Shown: in pieces, positions 47,559 to 59,266 of the stretch
How the letters are laid out: every line of letters begins with the position of its first letter
Position numbering within the stretch: the first letter of the stretch is position 1
NCBI GenBank assembly: GCA_047495785.1
Contig: JBLDXI010000009.1
Coordinates: 1-64,000 of the forward strand
Reading direction: 5' to 3'
Source: Lepidodermella squamata
Taxonomy: Eukaryota; Gastrotricha
DNA: 64,000 nucleotides
Notes under the pieces: model-generated
What the model saw: the letters and a program-made list of their open reading frames with translations, nothing else
Told to the model about the DNA's origin: nothing
Databases searched by the model: none
Program-made: the position numbers and the translations under genes

Positions 47559-48494
47559 AACAATGACACCAACTTTCTAACAAGTGACTGCTTTACAAGC
47601 ACTTCCCCAATGTCTAGATATTAATCTTGATATTAGTCGAAAAATCGAATTTCCTCTCCAGCTCTCATCTTTCGCACGTAGATAGGCCTCGACAGTTGTT
47701 TCTTTCTCAAGAGATGAATTTTTGTGTTCTAATGATATTGTGCTAAAATCAGTATTCAACTGAACATTGCTTTCCATGGCAAATTGTTGCAAGATACAAC
47801 CATAAATTTGTAAATTTATTTTTTGATCCCTTTCTCGGTGATGGCTGAATGTGCAATAAATATAATATTCGCACTGCTAAGGAGGTCGTTTGTTGCTATT
47901 AACACGTGGGTAATTAGCCATGCTCGATGTCCATCATGAGAGGCGCGACATGCGATACTTGGTAGCTTGGATACCATCTAACAATAGTAATTGTTTAGAA
48001 TTACAGAGGTAAAATGTTTAACGCGCTTAATTAATTTATCGACTGACGGCGGCACTTATGATGGCAGTATAGATCGTTTTTCTAGAGCGTCCATCGCTGT
48101 ATTGTAATGGACTGGACTTTTACATCGATAGAAAACGGGAAAATACGCGCCTGTACATAACAACGCGGCGAGAAACCTAGCAACCACCCTCGTGTAAGCA
48201 TTGTACTACTACTGAGCGTACCCATCCACCTACAGTAATACAACATTATATTGATATGTGCCGTCTTTTCAATTGACGTCCCAGACCATATCGCAGTTAT
48301 AATATTTATTCAGGCGATGCGCATCTGCTGGACCCTCTATATTATTGAAAAAATTCTGCAGCTTATTGAATGGCCATACTTATTGAAAAATGTTGCAGAC
48401 TACTGCTCATAACTGTGCACCTTTAATTATAATTTAATCATGATTCCTTCACAAATTACGAATTTTTAGGCAGCTCTTATCAAGTTTCGTCGAA
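47559..48494. other. Intergenic region after HPD
   Basis: HPD 3' UTR with poly(A) signal at 47855-47860, then AT-rich sequence without a supported gene up to the TTTTTAG acceptor at about 48464-48470. Confidence 0.5.
47855..47860 (+). terminator. Poly(A) signal of HPD
   Basis: AATAAA 297 nt after the HPD stop. Confidence 0.5.
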
Positions 48495-50515
48495 ATGCCC
48501 GTTTTGCCGCAAGCCTTTTGGTACAAGGTAGATGGAAAGCTCAAACAAGTTTTCTTCGAGGAGGCGAAAATACCACGTAGGTGGTCGCTAAACTTGAATT
48601 TGACTGCAAACATGCACATTTTATTATTTGACTGATAATAACACAGAGGAGAAGCGCGATGCCTTGATGAAACATCTACAGCGAACACGCGACTACGCAG
48701 GCCGAGCTGGCGGCACCCCAGTCGCTGGCGAAGATCACCAGCCACCGCAAGGCACAGAGCGAGAAAAAACTTACGGCTGGTACCCACCAGCCCCAGGCGC
48801 TCAGTTCATGACCAACAACCAAGCGCGGCTTGATAGACGTGTCTTGAAGCCTAACGAGCATCGCGCTGTAATGGCTGTTCCCGATGATAGGATTCGCGAA
48901 CCCGTCTCGACGCAATACGGCCCGGATGGAACGCCTGCCTGCATTCCGCCTTACCCGACTGATCCGCTGGCGTACAAATACTCAATTGAAAACACGACTC
49001 ATTTACCTGTGCCAAAAGCCGCGCCAGATTTCAACAGATGGGAGCTCGAAGAAGCAGGTTGGCTGATAACATAATATTATTAGCTCAAATAGCCACAATT
49101 AATTGACGCTTGATCAGTATTAATGGGATAAGTCGCTTATCATTGAATCATCGTTAATAGGTCGCATCCCTCAGTGGAACGACGTGGTGACTTTTCACGG
49201 AACATCAACAAAAACCGACTACCGCCCTCGAACAATAGCTGCAGTGCAAGTAGCCGAAGATGCCATGGCCGAGCTGAATCGTCTGAAGCCAGCGGCTCAA
49301 ACAGATCACCCGCACGGCCGGCCGCTGACACTGCCAACAAACGGCAGAAAGTCGCCTGCTCCGCAACCCGCCGCCACGGAGCAATCACGTGAGTTTTTCT
49401 TAGTTGAACTGCGTTCTTAGTTTTCAGCGTTTGACCCGTGATCTCAAATTTTAGCTCGGCGAGGAAGTGCACGCGGCGTGAAGGTGGACGCGACTCCGAT
49501 CATCAACAAAATAAATGCAGCGGTCAGCCACAGTATTTCAGCGGCTCCCAACGGAAGCGGCCGACAGGCGCGCAACCGCAACGCCATGTCCCATTCGACG
49601 GCGGCTACGCCCCCAACTCAGAACCTATCGTTGCGCGAGATTCAGGAAATGCAAAAACGTCTAGCGACAGGTTAATTTCGCTGCCTATGAACTATATGCC
49701 ATTAATCTTTCTTGCGGTTATAGACTACCGGTGGCGTTTCCACGTACAAGGCGACCCGTTTGCTGTAAAGGTTAGCTTTCTTTTTTTACTTGTCGATTTC
49801 TCCCCGCAATGCAGATATTATTAGACATCAGGAATTTTCGCCACGAGGGTAATTTTCCACTATTAGATACTTGATTTTCATGCTACACTTAGCAGGCTAT
49901 TCATGTCTTCTGTTTATACAAAGTTTCAGCACTAGACAACTCGCCCTACCGGGGAGCTCTGAAATAAATAATGAAAATAAAATTTCAAGACAACATAGAT
50001 TCTTGAAACTCTCTATGAACACGTTATATTATGTTGTTTCAAAGATTACTTCAGCTAACATTTTTTGACCGACTTGTTGATGAGATTTTTTTATATTGCT
50101 TTATAGAGTAAAGCCAGGCCGGCCCGACATCCACATTACATGAACACGAAGGCTGAAGCGCCAAGGAACGTTGAGCGCCACGTTCACTACGCCGATTCGT
50201 CGACTTTCTTCTACAACACAATTCCGATAATTCCTCTCTCCTTCGACGTTGGTGAGTGCCTTCGAAAAACGCATCCCATGCATTTGTCAAATTTCTTTGA
50301 AAGCGATCAAAATTCAAACATTAGTCATCGTCTTTTTTATAGGAGCGATTTTCTCCTTGTTGTCAACTGTTGAGTTTTAGTAATTATTTTTCGATTATTT
50401 TTCAGGACAAGGCCTGGCTTCGGAGAAGATAATCCGGGAACGAAATGCCAAGCAAAAGTTCGCTCCGAAATCAACTAAAGACGATCGGTACTTCATCCCA
50501 GCTTTCATTTACTGA
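48495..50515 (+). CDS. Uncharacterised 412-aa protein, seven exons
   Basis: Exons 48495-48576, 48647-49057, 49161-49388, 49455-49670, 49724-49770, 50107-50251, 50406-50515 join in one frame with GT-AG introns. The protein is rich in Pro, Tyr and polar residues, with no signal peptide, membrane segment or known enzyme motif. It starts MPVLPQAFWYKVDGKLKQ. Notable segments are YGWYPPAPGAQFM, IPPYPTDPLAYKYS, RIPQWNDVVTFHG, DYRWRFHVQGDPFAVK and the end DDRYFIPAFIY. Short aromatic/Pro motifs spaced along an extended chain recall microtubule-associated or axonemal inner proteins, but I cannot assign a family. An acceptor (TTTTTAG) lies 25 nt before the ATG. Confidence 0.7.
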
Positions 50516-50997
50516 CGAAATCTGGAAGTGGTACGCGACCCTCCTGAAACATATATTATTTCTTGTCTCATTTTTGTAAGAACTAATTTTCGAACTGATT
50601 TTCGATCTGATGTGGCTCATCTGTCTTTGACTGATAAGGCTATTTGTTGCGCTTTGTTGCGGGCTTGCATCGATGCCATGCCGACCGGCTAAAGCCAATT
50701 TCAAGTTATTTTACAGCTTGTGAATCTACGAATCTGATTTTTAGGCGATGTATTTATTAACACAATACATGCATTCATTATTTCGCATTTGTTTACTTTT
50801 ATAATTCGTTCCTTTTTTATTCGAATTCGAAGACTTTACGAAAACACTTGCAAATGAATAAAATACTCGAGTTTTAACATGACTTCCCTTTTTTAAGTGC
50901 GGTTCACCAACTCGTGTGTAAAATACACATTCATGATTCATCGTTCTTTTCTTATGCGCAAAATCCATCTCTTGCAAAAAGCGGTCGAGAAGCCATT

Positions 50998-51031
50998 TGA
51001 ATCATGAACGATGAACGAAACCCTTTCACAA
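50998..51031 (+). repeat. 34-bp inverted repeat, left arm
   Basis: Perfect reverse complement of 51717-51750; begins TGAATCATGAACGATGAACG. The 0.7-kb interval between the arms holds two tRNA-like segments, so the arms may be ends of a small repeat element. Confidence 0.7.
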
Positions 51032-51072
51032 TTTTGTTTGTTTGCGACTTTGTGTTGATCGAAAACAAACGA

Positions 51073-51150
51073 AGCCGCCACTGAGCACAGAACCTATGAT
51101 GTTGGTTTCGCACGTTCAGAGCTGAACCACTATACCACTAGCGAGCTTCG
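51073..51150 (-). repeat. tRNA-like segment (SINE head) 1
   Basis: The minus strand reads GCTAGTGGTATAGTGGTTCA, like the D arm of a tRNA, and then a weak B box (GGTTCTGTGCTC). Not a functional tRNA. Confidence 0.4.
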
Positions 51151-51564
51151 GTGATTGCGGCCGTTTCTGTCATTATCTTGCATTTTTGCTATTGACTTAC
51201 AGTATCAGAACTGTAGAACTAGCGTTAATTCAATTTTCGAATTCTTCTCGACTACATTCCCCGCTTTAACGCTAGCCATTCGGATTCAAAGCTATGGCCG
51301 CGATGTCATTATCGCCAAAAATAACTGAATCAGCTAGTTTGAAGCCCCTGTTTAATATTTCAGACAATTTTACAATTTTATCAGTGTCGACTAATTAATC
51401 GGCCCAATTAGAGTGCTCTAACTGAAGATAAAGGTCAAAGGATTGTAATTTATTGAAATGGGTTTTAAAAATAATTGAATTGTAATGAATTGTTTCCAAT
51501 AATATCCATAATATCCAAGTCAACAGCGAAAATAGAAGATGATGACATAAACGCCTGAATTAAC

Positions 51565-51640
51565 GCAAGCTCACTGGTGGCATAGTGGGTTAAGCTCGAA
51601 CTATCATGCCAAGTGTCGTGAGTTCTGTGCCTTGCGGCCG
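51565..51640 (+). repeat. tRNA-like segment (SINE head) 2
   Basis: GCTCACTGGTGGCATAGTGG with a later GAGTTCTGTGCC resembles segment 1 in the opposite orientation, so both belong to one degenerate tRNA-derived family. Confidence 0.4.
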
Positions 51641-51716
51641 CATTCCTGTTTTTGACGCATATAAAAAGAAAAAATTGGCTAAGCAGCTATTTGAATCATG
51701 AATTATGAAAAATAAT

Positions 51717-51750
51717 TTGTGAAAGGGTTTCGTTCATCGTTCATGATTCA
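51717..51750 (-). repeat. 34-bp inverted repeat, right arm
   Basis: Reverse complement of 50998-51031. Confidence 0.7.
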
Positions 51751-51848
51751 AGTGAGCCTGGAAAAAATCTTTTGCATCATTCATGTGGAAAGCACGAGTT
51801 TGTGAATCGCCCTTACACTTTATATTATCTTCAATTTCTTTTTATTGT

Positions 51849-51990
51849 TCAGCTAGGTGACTGATTGCACTTAGGTCTTGGGTTCGATTCCCAGCCGTAC
51901 GTAAATTTTGACGAAAGAGAAATTTGCGACACAAAGCCTTGATTCACGTAGACGGCACCCGGATTATCACGCTGGCTAAATAAATAAATG
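51849..51990 (+). repeat. tRNA-derived SINE with AAAT tail
   Basis: A perfect T arm and B box (GGTTCGATTCC, 51881-51891, flanked by GGG/CCC), then about 70 bp of body and a terminal GGCTAAATAAATAAATG run. This is the usual layout of tRNA-derived SINEs. The acceptor and anticodon arms do not form a proper tRNA. Confidence 0.55.
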
Positions 51991-52196
51991 GGACAAATTA
52001 TCGGTTCTACGCTATTTGCACACACGAAAATAGCGCAACGAAAATGAAGCAGCAAGAACTATTTCAACTTCTGCCCTATTGAATGCCTGCTGTTTCAGCA
52101 TAATAGATTCAGCGATTTTGTCTTAATTTGTGGTCCAATCTGAGCAAAACGTCCTTTCTAGGTCATGCAATCTAGGCCGCGTCTGTTGATCTTGAG

Positions 52197-52241
52197 GGAA
52201 GAAGACGAAGAAGGAAGAATAGGAGAAGGAAGAGGAAGATC
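52197..52241 (+). repeat. Polypurine GA-rich tract 3
   Basis: GGGAAGAAGACGAAGAAGG and then AATAGGAGAAGGAAGAGGAA; shares its ending with the tract at 63292-63397. Confidence 0.7.
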
Positions 52242-53200
52242 AAGTGCACCCATTATCAGAGTTATTTAAAATGTACCCCGCAAATAAGAAGCTACCGCAA
52301 AACCTATGGCGAAATTCATTTATCATGAATCGGGAGGGCAGGCAGCAGGGAAGCGGCGAATAAAAGTAGCGGAATGCGGCGCGCTCTCCCTCGTGGCTTG
52401 CGACATCGCGGGTAAAACGTGATAAAATTATGTGCGCTGCGACGCCAAACGACGTTGCCGGACCATTTTTTTCGCCCAAATTGAGTAAGAGCACCAACGG
52501 ATGAAAGTAGGAAAGCGCACGATCTTCTTTGTCGTAGAGTGAAATGCAGTTATCAGTTTTGGGCGCAATTTTTCTACGGCGAGTATCAGGGCGGGCAGCG
52601 CAACAGTGCACAAGCCGCGCAAAAAATAGCCGCAAAGAGTTAAGTAGGTCGCGTAATAGCATTGCGGGAGCTCATGGATGCCAGTTTGCGGTGCTTCATT
52701 TTTTCACCCATAAACCAGCAGATTCGAGGACGTCAATTTTTTAATTAGTCTGTGCAGCAATTAACGCGCTCAGTGTCGCAGTGGCGCAAGTTTTGACGCG
52801 CCATGTAGTCGCCAGCGTTAATTGCAATGTTAACTGATGGCCGCGCACCCGCCGTCGAGAGCCGGTGCGATTCGTAGAGATTTTTTACAGCTGCACTCCA
52901 ATATTTACTGGGCAAACTCTACGTGACATCGTGCCACTTCCGCGCCGCGATTTGTTTACATCGAAAACACGCCGGCGTGAAGTGCTCGCCTTACTCGTCG
53001 ATATGGATTTTTCCGAACTCGATTTCACAACCATGAATTATTAACTTGAAACGACGAGCGGTTCCGAACTGCACTTTTCGCTGGTGATTTTTCTTTCTTT
53101 CTGCAACTCGCAAGTCGGTGCGCTCGCTAATCAGCGCACGGGTTCACCGTGAGGCGGATCCGATTTCACTTTAGTAAATAACATTTCCCCGAACGACAAG

Positions 53201-55436
53201 TATAAGCCATTATTCTCCATCTTCCATTAGTAATCCGGGCCAGCCCCATGCTGCTGTTAACACGTGTGCGTGCTTGGCAAATGAACTATAATATTGTAAT
53301 AGCTATAATGCTTAGCGAGATGGCTGCTGCTGGCTTCACGAAAATGTTCTCGGGCTTGACGTGCTTTGCTGCCTGTTGCCGACGTGACCCGAAAAAAAGA
53401 ACTAGCTGCAACACCTGTCGCCCTAATTATTAACTAAATTTCGCGTGGGCACGTACGGCCGATTGCGGTCAAATTAGTTTTTGCCGACTGATAAGCAGAT
53501 TGCGAAGCCCAGCTTTACTTGATGATTGTTATATATAGCAAAATAATAACAATAATAATAATTTATCCGCTATATTCGCGGCGCATAGCAACTCGCTGTA
53601 TACCATCCGTCCGTGCCCCAGCTATTGAAGCCAAAAATCGGTTTGCTGAGATGCAAGCGATCCACCAACCATCTATCCCCAGTGAAGTGAGCGCATCGCA
53701 TAACGGTTCGGCGCTATTTTTCGGCATGTCGGGAGACGATGATAATAGCCGACGTATAGACACGGAAGCGCTTGCTACTTGCTATATATACACTCTCCGC
53801 AGCGCTGCAAAGCTGGCAAGCGGCGGCCCTCGGTTTTTTGCTCAGATGTGTTGCCGAATTGCCCATCTAAGTTTCAACTCTTGCGGTGCGTTGCCTGATT
53901 ACCCGCTAGCCGCTATAGGCAAACGCGCGCGATCTTCTGTTATTGTTTTTTATTTATTCTTCGACGCTCGACTCAAATGTTGTTGTTGGTGCTGTTGCTA
54001 ATATTCATGATATTCACCGTGAATGGGCGATCGAACCGCCCACTACAATGCAGTAGTGAAAGGAAACTCCGCACTAGTTCTGTTTTTTAAAAGAAAGCAA
54101 TTAGGGAGCACTTAGTGGGTCAAAAAACAGCACAGCCTTGGTTGTTGCTGGCACTTGTCGCCGCTAACAAGATGTGACAGGCCATCACTACTTCCTGCTC
54201 GCCGGCAGAGCGCGGCCCGATTTGCATAGCGCCGCGTGCCACTATATAATGATAACGCCGCCGATGCATATCAGCGCTCGCCTCTTGACAGGCGTCGACG
54301 AGCGGCTAAGTGCGTCGATGATCGCATTTCCATATTTGGATGCGCCTGCGCCAATTGGTCCGGTGGCGCCGATCGACGCCAACGCCGCCAGCCGCGCGAC
54401 TGGCCTTGGTGCCACCTAGGTTGCCAAGGCCGAGCACTGATTTGCCGCCCGCGCGTCGCACTCATTTAACGCTCCGGCCTATGAGCGTAAGGGCCATTTC
54501 CGGCCGGCACAGCGAGTGGCGCCGCAAAAAACGTGTCACGGGCGCACTTGACGGCAACGAGAGGCCAATCCAAATTGTTTCCTGACAGCGTGCTATTTCA
54601 GATTCACAACTTCCGCCATCACGAAGTTGTTTGACATCGCTGTCATTTCCTTTCTCGATGTTGCCGTCGCTCGCTCTCCTCGATCGACCGTGCGCGTTTG
54701 AGGCTACGCATGCGGCTGCGGTAAGCGCTCACCCTGTCATCATCCCGCGCCGCAGCTGCCGCCGAGATAATGTACAGCAGGTAGCAATATTGCGGTTCGG
54801 CTTGATTAGTCCTGTGCTCCTAAAATCGACGCTACGTTGACGCGCCTTGCTCTTGTCGATAATTACGCACATCATCTAATCCCAAGCTTAGCGAACGTGA
54901 TAACGGTGCTCGACGCTGTTTCCCTTTCGGCGATTTTTTTTTACTCCCCTAACCTCGATCGATTGTTTACATTTATTAAATCATCCGCCGGGTGTTGCGC
55001 GCACCCGTTATTGTTTTTGTAGATTTCATGGTTTTTTCAATGGAGTTTACGCAGCCGCTGCCGCCACCGCCGAGCATGGCGCCGCCACCAGCTGTTCTTC
55101 CATGAACTAACGGCGTCGATGCACGTCCGCGCACCGACGCGCGATCCGCACTGAACGCCGCTTTCAGGACTCTGTCGAATGCCAGTGGTTTCAACTCATC
55201 GAACTCGCCAGCCGTCAGCTATCAGCAATCAGCGCCATTCGTCGCCTGTTTACTACGCAGTTGTTGCGCCACTGCTCGCCGCTGTAGTCATTGCTAACAT
55301 TGTCAGCTACCGACAGATCAACGCCCTTGAAACCAGACCCTTTGCGGCCCCGTCCAGTGGCTCAGGGGCTGATTCGGACCCGGATGCATCAAGTAACTCT
55401 CGTAGACGTCCGCCAAGGCAATGTTCGTTTTTTATC
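53201..55436. other. GC-richer upstream region of the channel gene
   Basis: More GC-rich than the rest of the window, with several overlapping short frames on both strands and none with a family signal. It probably holds the promoter and 5' UTR of the ligand-gated channel. The frame of the channel stays open up to an ATG at 55179, with a hydrophobic stretch (VVAPLLAAVVIANIV), but the later ATG gives a proper signal peptide. Confidence 0.5.
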
Positions 55437-58345
55437 ATGGGTCCTAATTTCTTGTGTTTTATCAACCTCCTTGTTTTTGTAACAGCAGCAGAAGGCGAGA
55501 CAACAACGGACGGTGCACAGCACGTGACAATATCACCGACTAACGAACCAAGACTTGTTCGAGTTCGCCCGCCAGCCGAACAGCGCCTTTACTCCTACCT
55601 GTTCGATTCGCCTAGCGCCTACCTGAAACACGTTCGGCCGGTTATTGATCATGCAACTAGTGTCAAAGTGCGCCTCGGTGTGTGTATCATGACTGTGGAC
55701 GATATAGTCGAAAAGGACCAGACCATGCTCAGTACCGGCTGCGTTAAGATGGTGAGTGTCCCAAGAAACTAGTCCATATGATACATGTACCAAACTAGGT
55801 CATTATTTTTGACACTGATTTTTTTTTGGTTTACAGAAATGGATTGACGAAGTTCTGCGATGGGACCCAGCTCGATTTGACAACCTTACATGGATAGTGT
55901 GAGTAAATCGACAAATTGCTGTTACCTTATTCCTTGTAACTCATTTGTTTTATGCAGCATACCGAGCACAGAAATATGGATACCAGTAAGTTGGATTCTT
56001 TCGGTATTGCCTTTTGAACTGAATAAATTTTATCACAGGACATTGCTCTGGTTAACTCGCCCGATCCGTTTCACATGACGAAGAAGATATCTAACGTTGA
56101 GCTATCGTATACTGGCGAAGTTGGCTACTATCCTTCCGGTCGATTCTCAACCCGATGCCCCGTAACTTTGACGTACTTTCCGTTTGATGCTCAGGTGAAT
56201 ATTCCCAACATAATTTTACTTTGAAACAAGCCTGATAATTTTGCATCCATTTCCGCCAGCTTTGTGAGTTGCAGTTTGAGTCGTGGGCCTATCCGGTCCA
56301 GCAACTCGAATTAGTCGCCTGGCCGGTCGATCCGGTCGACATGAAGTCTTTCGTTACTAATCATCAAGTAAGCGAAAGCCATCTAGCTCGGCAGCAGCCT
56401 TGAATGGTATTTTTTCAATTTTCAGTGGCTGCTAGATGGCGTTAATGTGCAACCGTTGCAAACTTTTTACGACGGTTTCAACTTTTCCACTGTTCGCTTT
56501 CACTTTTTCTTCCATCGTCGCTCGCTCTATTACACGGTATATGCTGTTTATCCGGTGAGTCGATATTACTTTTTGAATTGTACAAGTGAATCTAATTCGA
56601 ATATCTTAAACAGTGCCTTCTCATGGCTGCTCTACAACTATTTTCGCACACTTTACCTGGTAAATGAGGACATTTTGCTCTTGATGATTTGACCTAGTTT
56701 TTTCCGTTCAATAGTCGAGCACCCTGGTCGCATGGCGCTTCTGACTTCTTTGTTCATTGGCAGCAGTGTAGTACAGTCTTCAATCACGGCATCGATGCCC
56801 AAGTCGTCAGACGGTGTCTCGGTCATCCAGGTCTACTTGATGCTCTACTCGGGCTCGCTGCTACTCTCTATCATCGTCACTGCTGTTAACATGCATATAT
56901 TTTACCGAACTCCCGACGACAGCGCTCCGGGAATAGTGCCCCTGTTTTCATCCTTTCTTCTCACGTTCGGTATAAGGCCTATGCAGAAGCCGCCGCCTCC
57001 AGACGCCGGTATAACCCGCCCGGCTGCTGCCAACGCACCGCCTGGTGCAGTCGTCGCTCGAACTCCGCTGCGCTACCAGGCGAGCGGTGACACCAATTCG
57101 TCGCCAGGATCGGCCTTGCGTCCGCGGTCTTCGGCCCCGGCGCCAGTTGGTAGCCAGCGAAGGCGCAGTGATTACCGCTCGCTCCTGCCTCCTCAATCCA
57201 AGTCGGCATCAAATCGTCCGTCTGCTACTGTGACCAACGTCGACGAAGCTCAGCGGCCGTCTACCGAGCCCAAGCGTTCCGGCAACGGCAACGCTTTCAA
57301 TACAGCAGAAGTTCCACCCGAAGCACCGGCATCGCCGAGTGTGGTGGATCTTCTCGGCGACGAGGACAACAGTTTCATCGACGAAGAGTCACCGCCGTGC
57401 AGTCGCAACTCACTCGCCGTTGCGGCACCCACTACTGCTGTAAAGCCAGTCGCCTATGAATTTGCACCATTTGTCGAGCCTGCCCCGCCTCCGCCGCCGC
57501 CCGGTACCTCGCCGCCATTCCTCAAAAGCGTTGTGCGTTCTAACACGACGCCAGTGATGCATGCAACGTCGTCGACGAACACGCCGGTGAAAATGCGCCG
57601 CCCAAGCAAAGCGGCTCAGCCTGGTAACCTCGGGCGCTCGCCTCCAGGCCGAGGCCGGGCCGGAAGGCGCTCGTCAAGCATGCTCATGGGCGGCGGCGGC
57701 GGTAACCCGCGCCTATCAACGTTTCTCAGCAGCCGCGAAGCCGGCCAAGACTGGACGGAGAACAATCGGCGTTGGTCAATAGCCCCGCCTCCATCTATTT
57801 TCACCGCGAGCCAAGCGGCGGCCGCAATCGCGTCGAAACTCGTACCCGACGACCCGGTTATTGAGGAGGAGGAAGGCGGCGGGTCCGGAGGCAGCGAGTT
57901 GGATGAGCTGATTGAAGCGCATCCCGCCGACATTGGTATGCACGACATGAACGAATCGATGATGCCGGCCGACGAGGCGGCGCAATTCGCAGAACCTCAA
58001 CCCGCGACGCAATTGCGCCGGCGCACCGGTTCGAACGCAGCTAACGCAGTCGAGTCTTCCTCGATGCACACGGTGGCGACGTCTGCGTCAACGGGAGCTG
58101 TGACGGCTGCCGAGCGGGCGCGCGCCAACGCTCGCTCGGAAAAGGCGGAAGCGGCGTCACGTGTTCGAATCCGCCACGCCTGGCTCACTTATGCTGCAAT
58201 CATCGACAAGTTTTTCTTCTACGTCATGGGCGTTGTCAACTTCATCGCCCCCGTTATTCTGTTTCTCGTTATGCCGGCCATGCAGAGTTACCCTGGGGCG
58301 GCTAACAACTTGCCTACGATCCCGACGCCGGATACGATCAAATAA
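55437..58345 (+). CDS. Cys-loop ligand-gated ion channel subunit, nicotinic-receptor-like
   Basis: Eight exons: 55437-55751, 55837-55898, 55958-55985, 56039-56194, 56260-56367, 56426-56554, 56614-56659, 56715-58345; about 824 aa. A signal peptide (MGPNFLCFINLLVFVTAAEG) is followed by the ligand-binding domain: DDIVEKD, WIDEVLRWDP, STEIWIPDIALVNS and the Cys loop CPVTLTYFPFDAQLC with the canonical FPFD and 13 residues between cysteines. Four membrane segments follow: TM1 from YAVYPCLLMAAL, TM2 MALLTSLFIGSSVVQSSI, TM3 VYLMLYSGSLLLSIIVTAV, TM4 FFFYVMGVVNFIAPVILFLVM. No vicinal Cys pair is seen before TM1, so it is not an alpha-type nicotinic subunit. The TM3-TM4 loop is very long (~400 aa), Ser/Pro/Ala-rich and disordered, all in one exon. 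TM2 lacks the usual GEK entry and has RMALLTS, so ion selectivity cannot be called. Confidence 0.85.
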
Positions 58346-58834
58346 CAATATTTCTTTGCTCTGAGTGAAACTTCGCCTAGTGCCATAGCTATGCGACTTG
58401 AACTGATGATGCAGCTACGATCGTTTGAATGTTCAAAAACTTAGTGACTTATTTCGCGTCGATGGTCGTGTGTAGCTGCATCGCGCCGCTTTTATCAGTA
58501 TTATCTACATGCCCGGAAAAATGTTGTCTCGTTTTCTTTCGTGCTAACGCCTTTGTAAAGTAAGAAAAAGCGACAAGTCTTTGAACGAAAGCGAAAGAAT
58601 TAATATAAATATTTTGATGATTAAATTTGGCTATATGCATAGTTTTGGAGGAATATGAACCATATATTCATGGATCGCCGCTATTGACAAAGCGTTTTTT
58701 ACTTTATAAAAGATGAGAAATACATGAGGAATAAACACTGAAACTGCGAAAATGTCAATGCTTTATTGTGTAACTTTCATTTCTTTCATCCGTTTTATAA
58801 GGGTGAAAGACAGCTTTATTTCTGCTTTCATTCG
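58346..58834. other. Convergent 3' region
   Basis: Lies between the channel stop (+) and the stop of the small minus-strand gene. AT-rich, no ORF of note; holds the 3' UTRs of both. Confidence 0.5.
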
Positions 58835-59243
58835 TCAGTAGACTTTGCGGTGGGTGACTCCGAAAATTCTCTGCAGGTGGAACGAGACTGATTTGCGGCG
58901 CCTCTCCGCCTCGTCGTCACTGTCTCGTTCGGTGTTCCCTGGCTTACTTTGTTGACTATCGTCCGCTTTACCAAGTTTATTCTTAACGTTGGTTATCACA
59001 GCTTCGCGGAATTCAGCACTAAGTACTCGTGGAACTTCGCTTGGCAGTTTGGCCATTATTTTCTGAAGCAGAGATGAAAAAACGTTTACAAACACCGACA
59101 GTGGTGAACTTGGAGCAGAACTATACCTGATGTAAGTTGGTGGGCGGAGGCAAGTCCTCGTCGTAGATTAGGCGCTCGTTGATTTCTTTCGGTGCCAATA
59201 GCTGGCCTTTCAGCCCTACCCATACGCGCATTTCAGGATTCAT
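58835..59243 (-). CDS. Uncharacterised small protein, 114 aa, two exons
   Basis: Minus strand: exon 1 59243-59127, exon 2 59062-58835, joined by a 64-bp intron (GTATAG...TTCAG) in phase 0. The protein starts MNPEMRVWVGLKGQLLAPKE, continues with NERLIYDEDLPPPT and LPSEVPRVLSAEFREAV, and ends in a charged tail (SDDEAERRRKSVSFHLQRIF). There is no signal peptide or membrane segment. RRRKSVSF looks like a basophilic kinase site. An acceptor lies about 22 nt before the ATG. No family is recognised. Confidence 0.6.
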
Positions 59244-59266
59244 TATCAATCTCCAGTTAATTTAGA

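Larger units (their letters stand above)
50516..53200. other. Intergenic region with SINE fragments
   Basis: No supported gene. Contains a 34-bp perfect inverted repeat (50998-51031 and 51717-51750), three tRNA-like segments (51073-51150 minus, 51565-51640 plus, 51849-51990 plus) and a polypurine tract (52197-52241). Confidence 0.5.

Noticed and set aside
53519-54001. 160-codon ORF upstream of the channel gene
   Set aside because: Overlapping frames on both strands are equally open in this GC-richer stretch; no recognisable domain.
55179-55436. N-terminal extension of the channel
   Set aside because: In frame, but the later ATG at 55437 begins a proper signal peptide; an extension would bury it.
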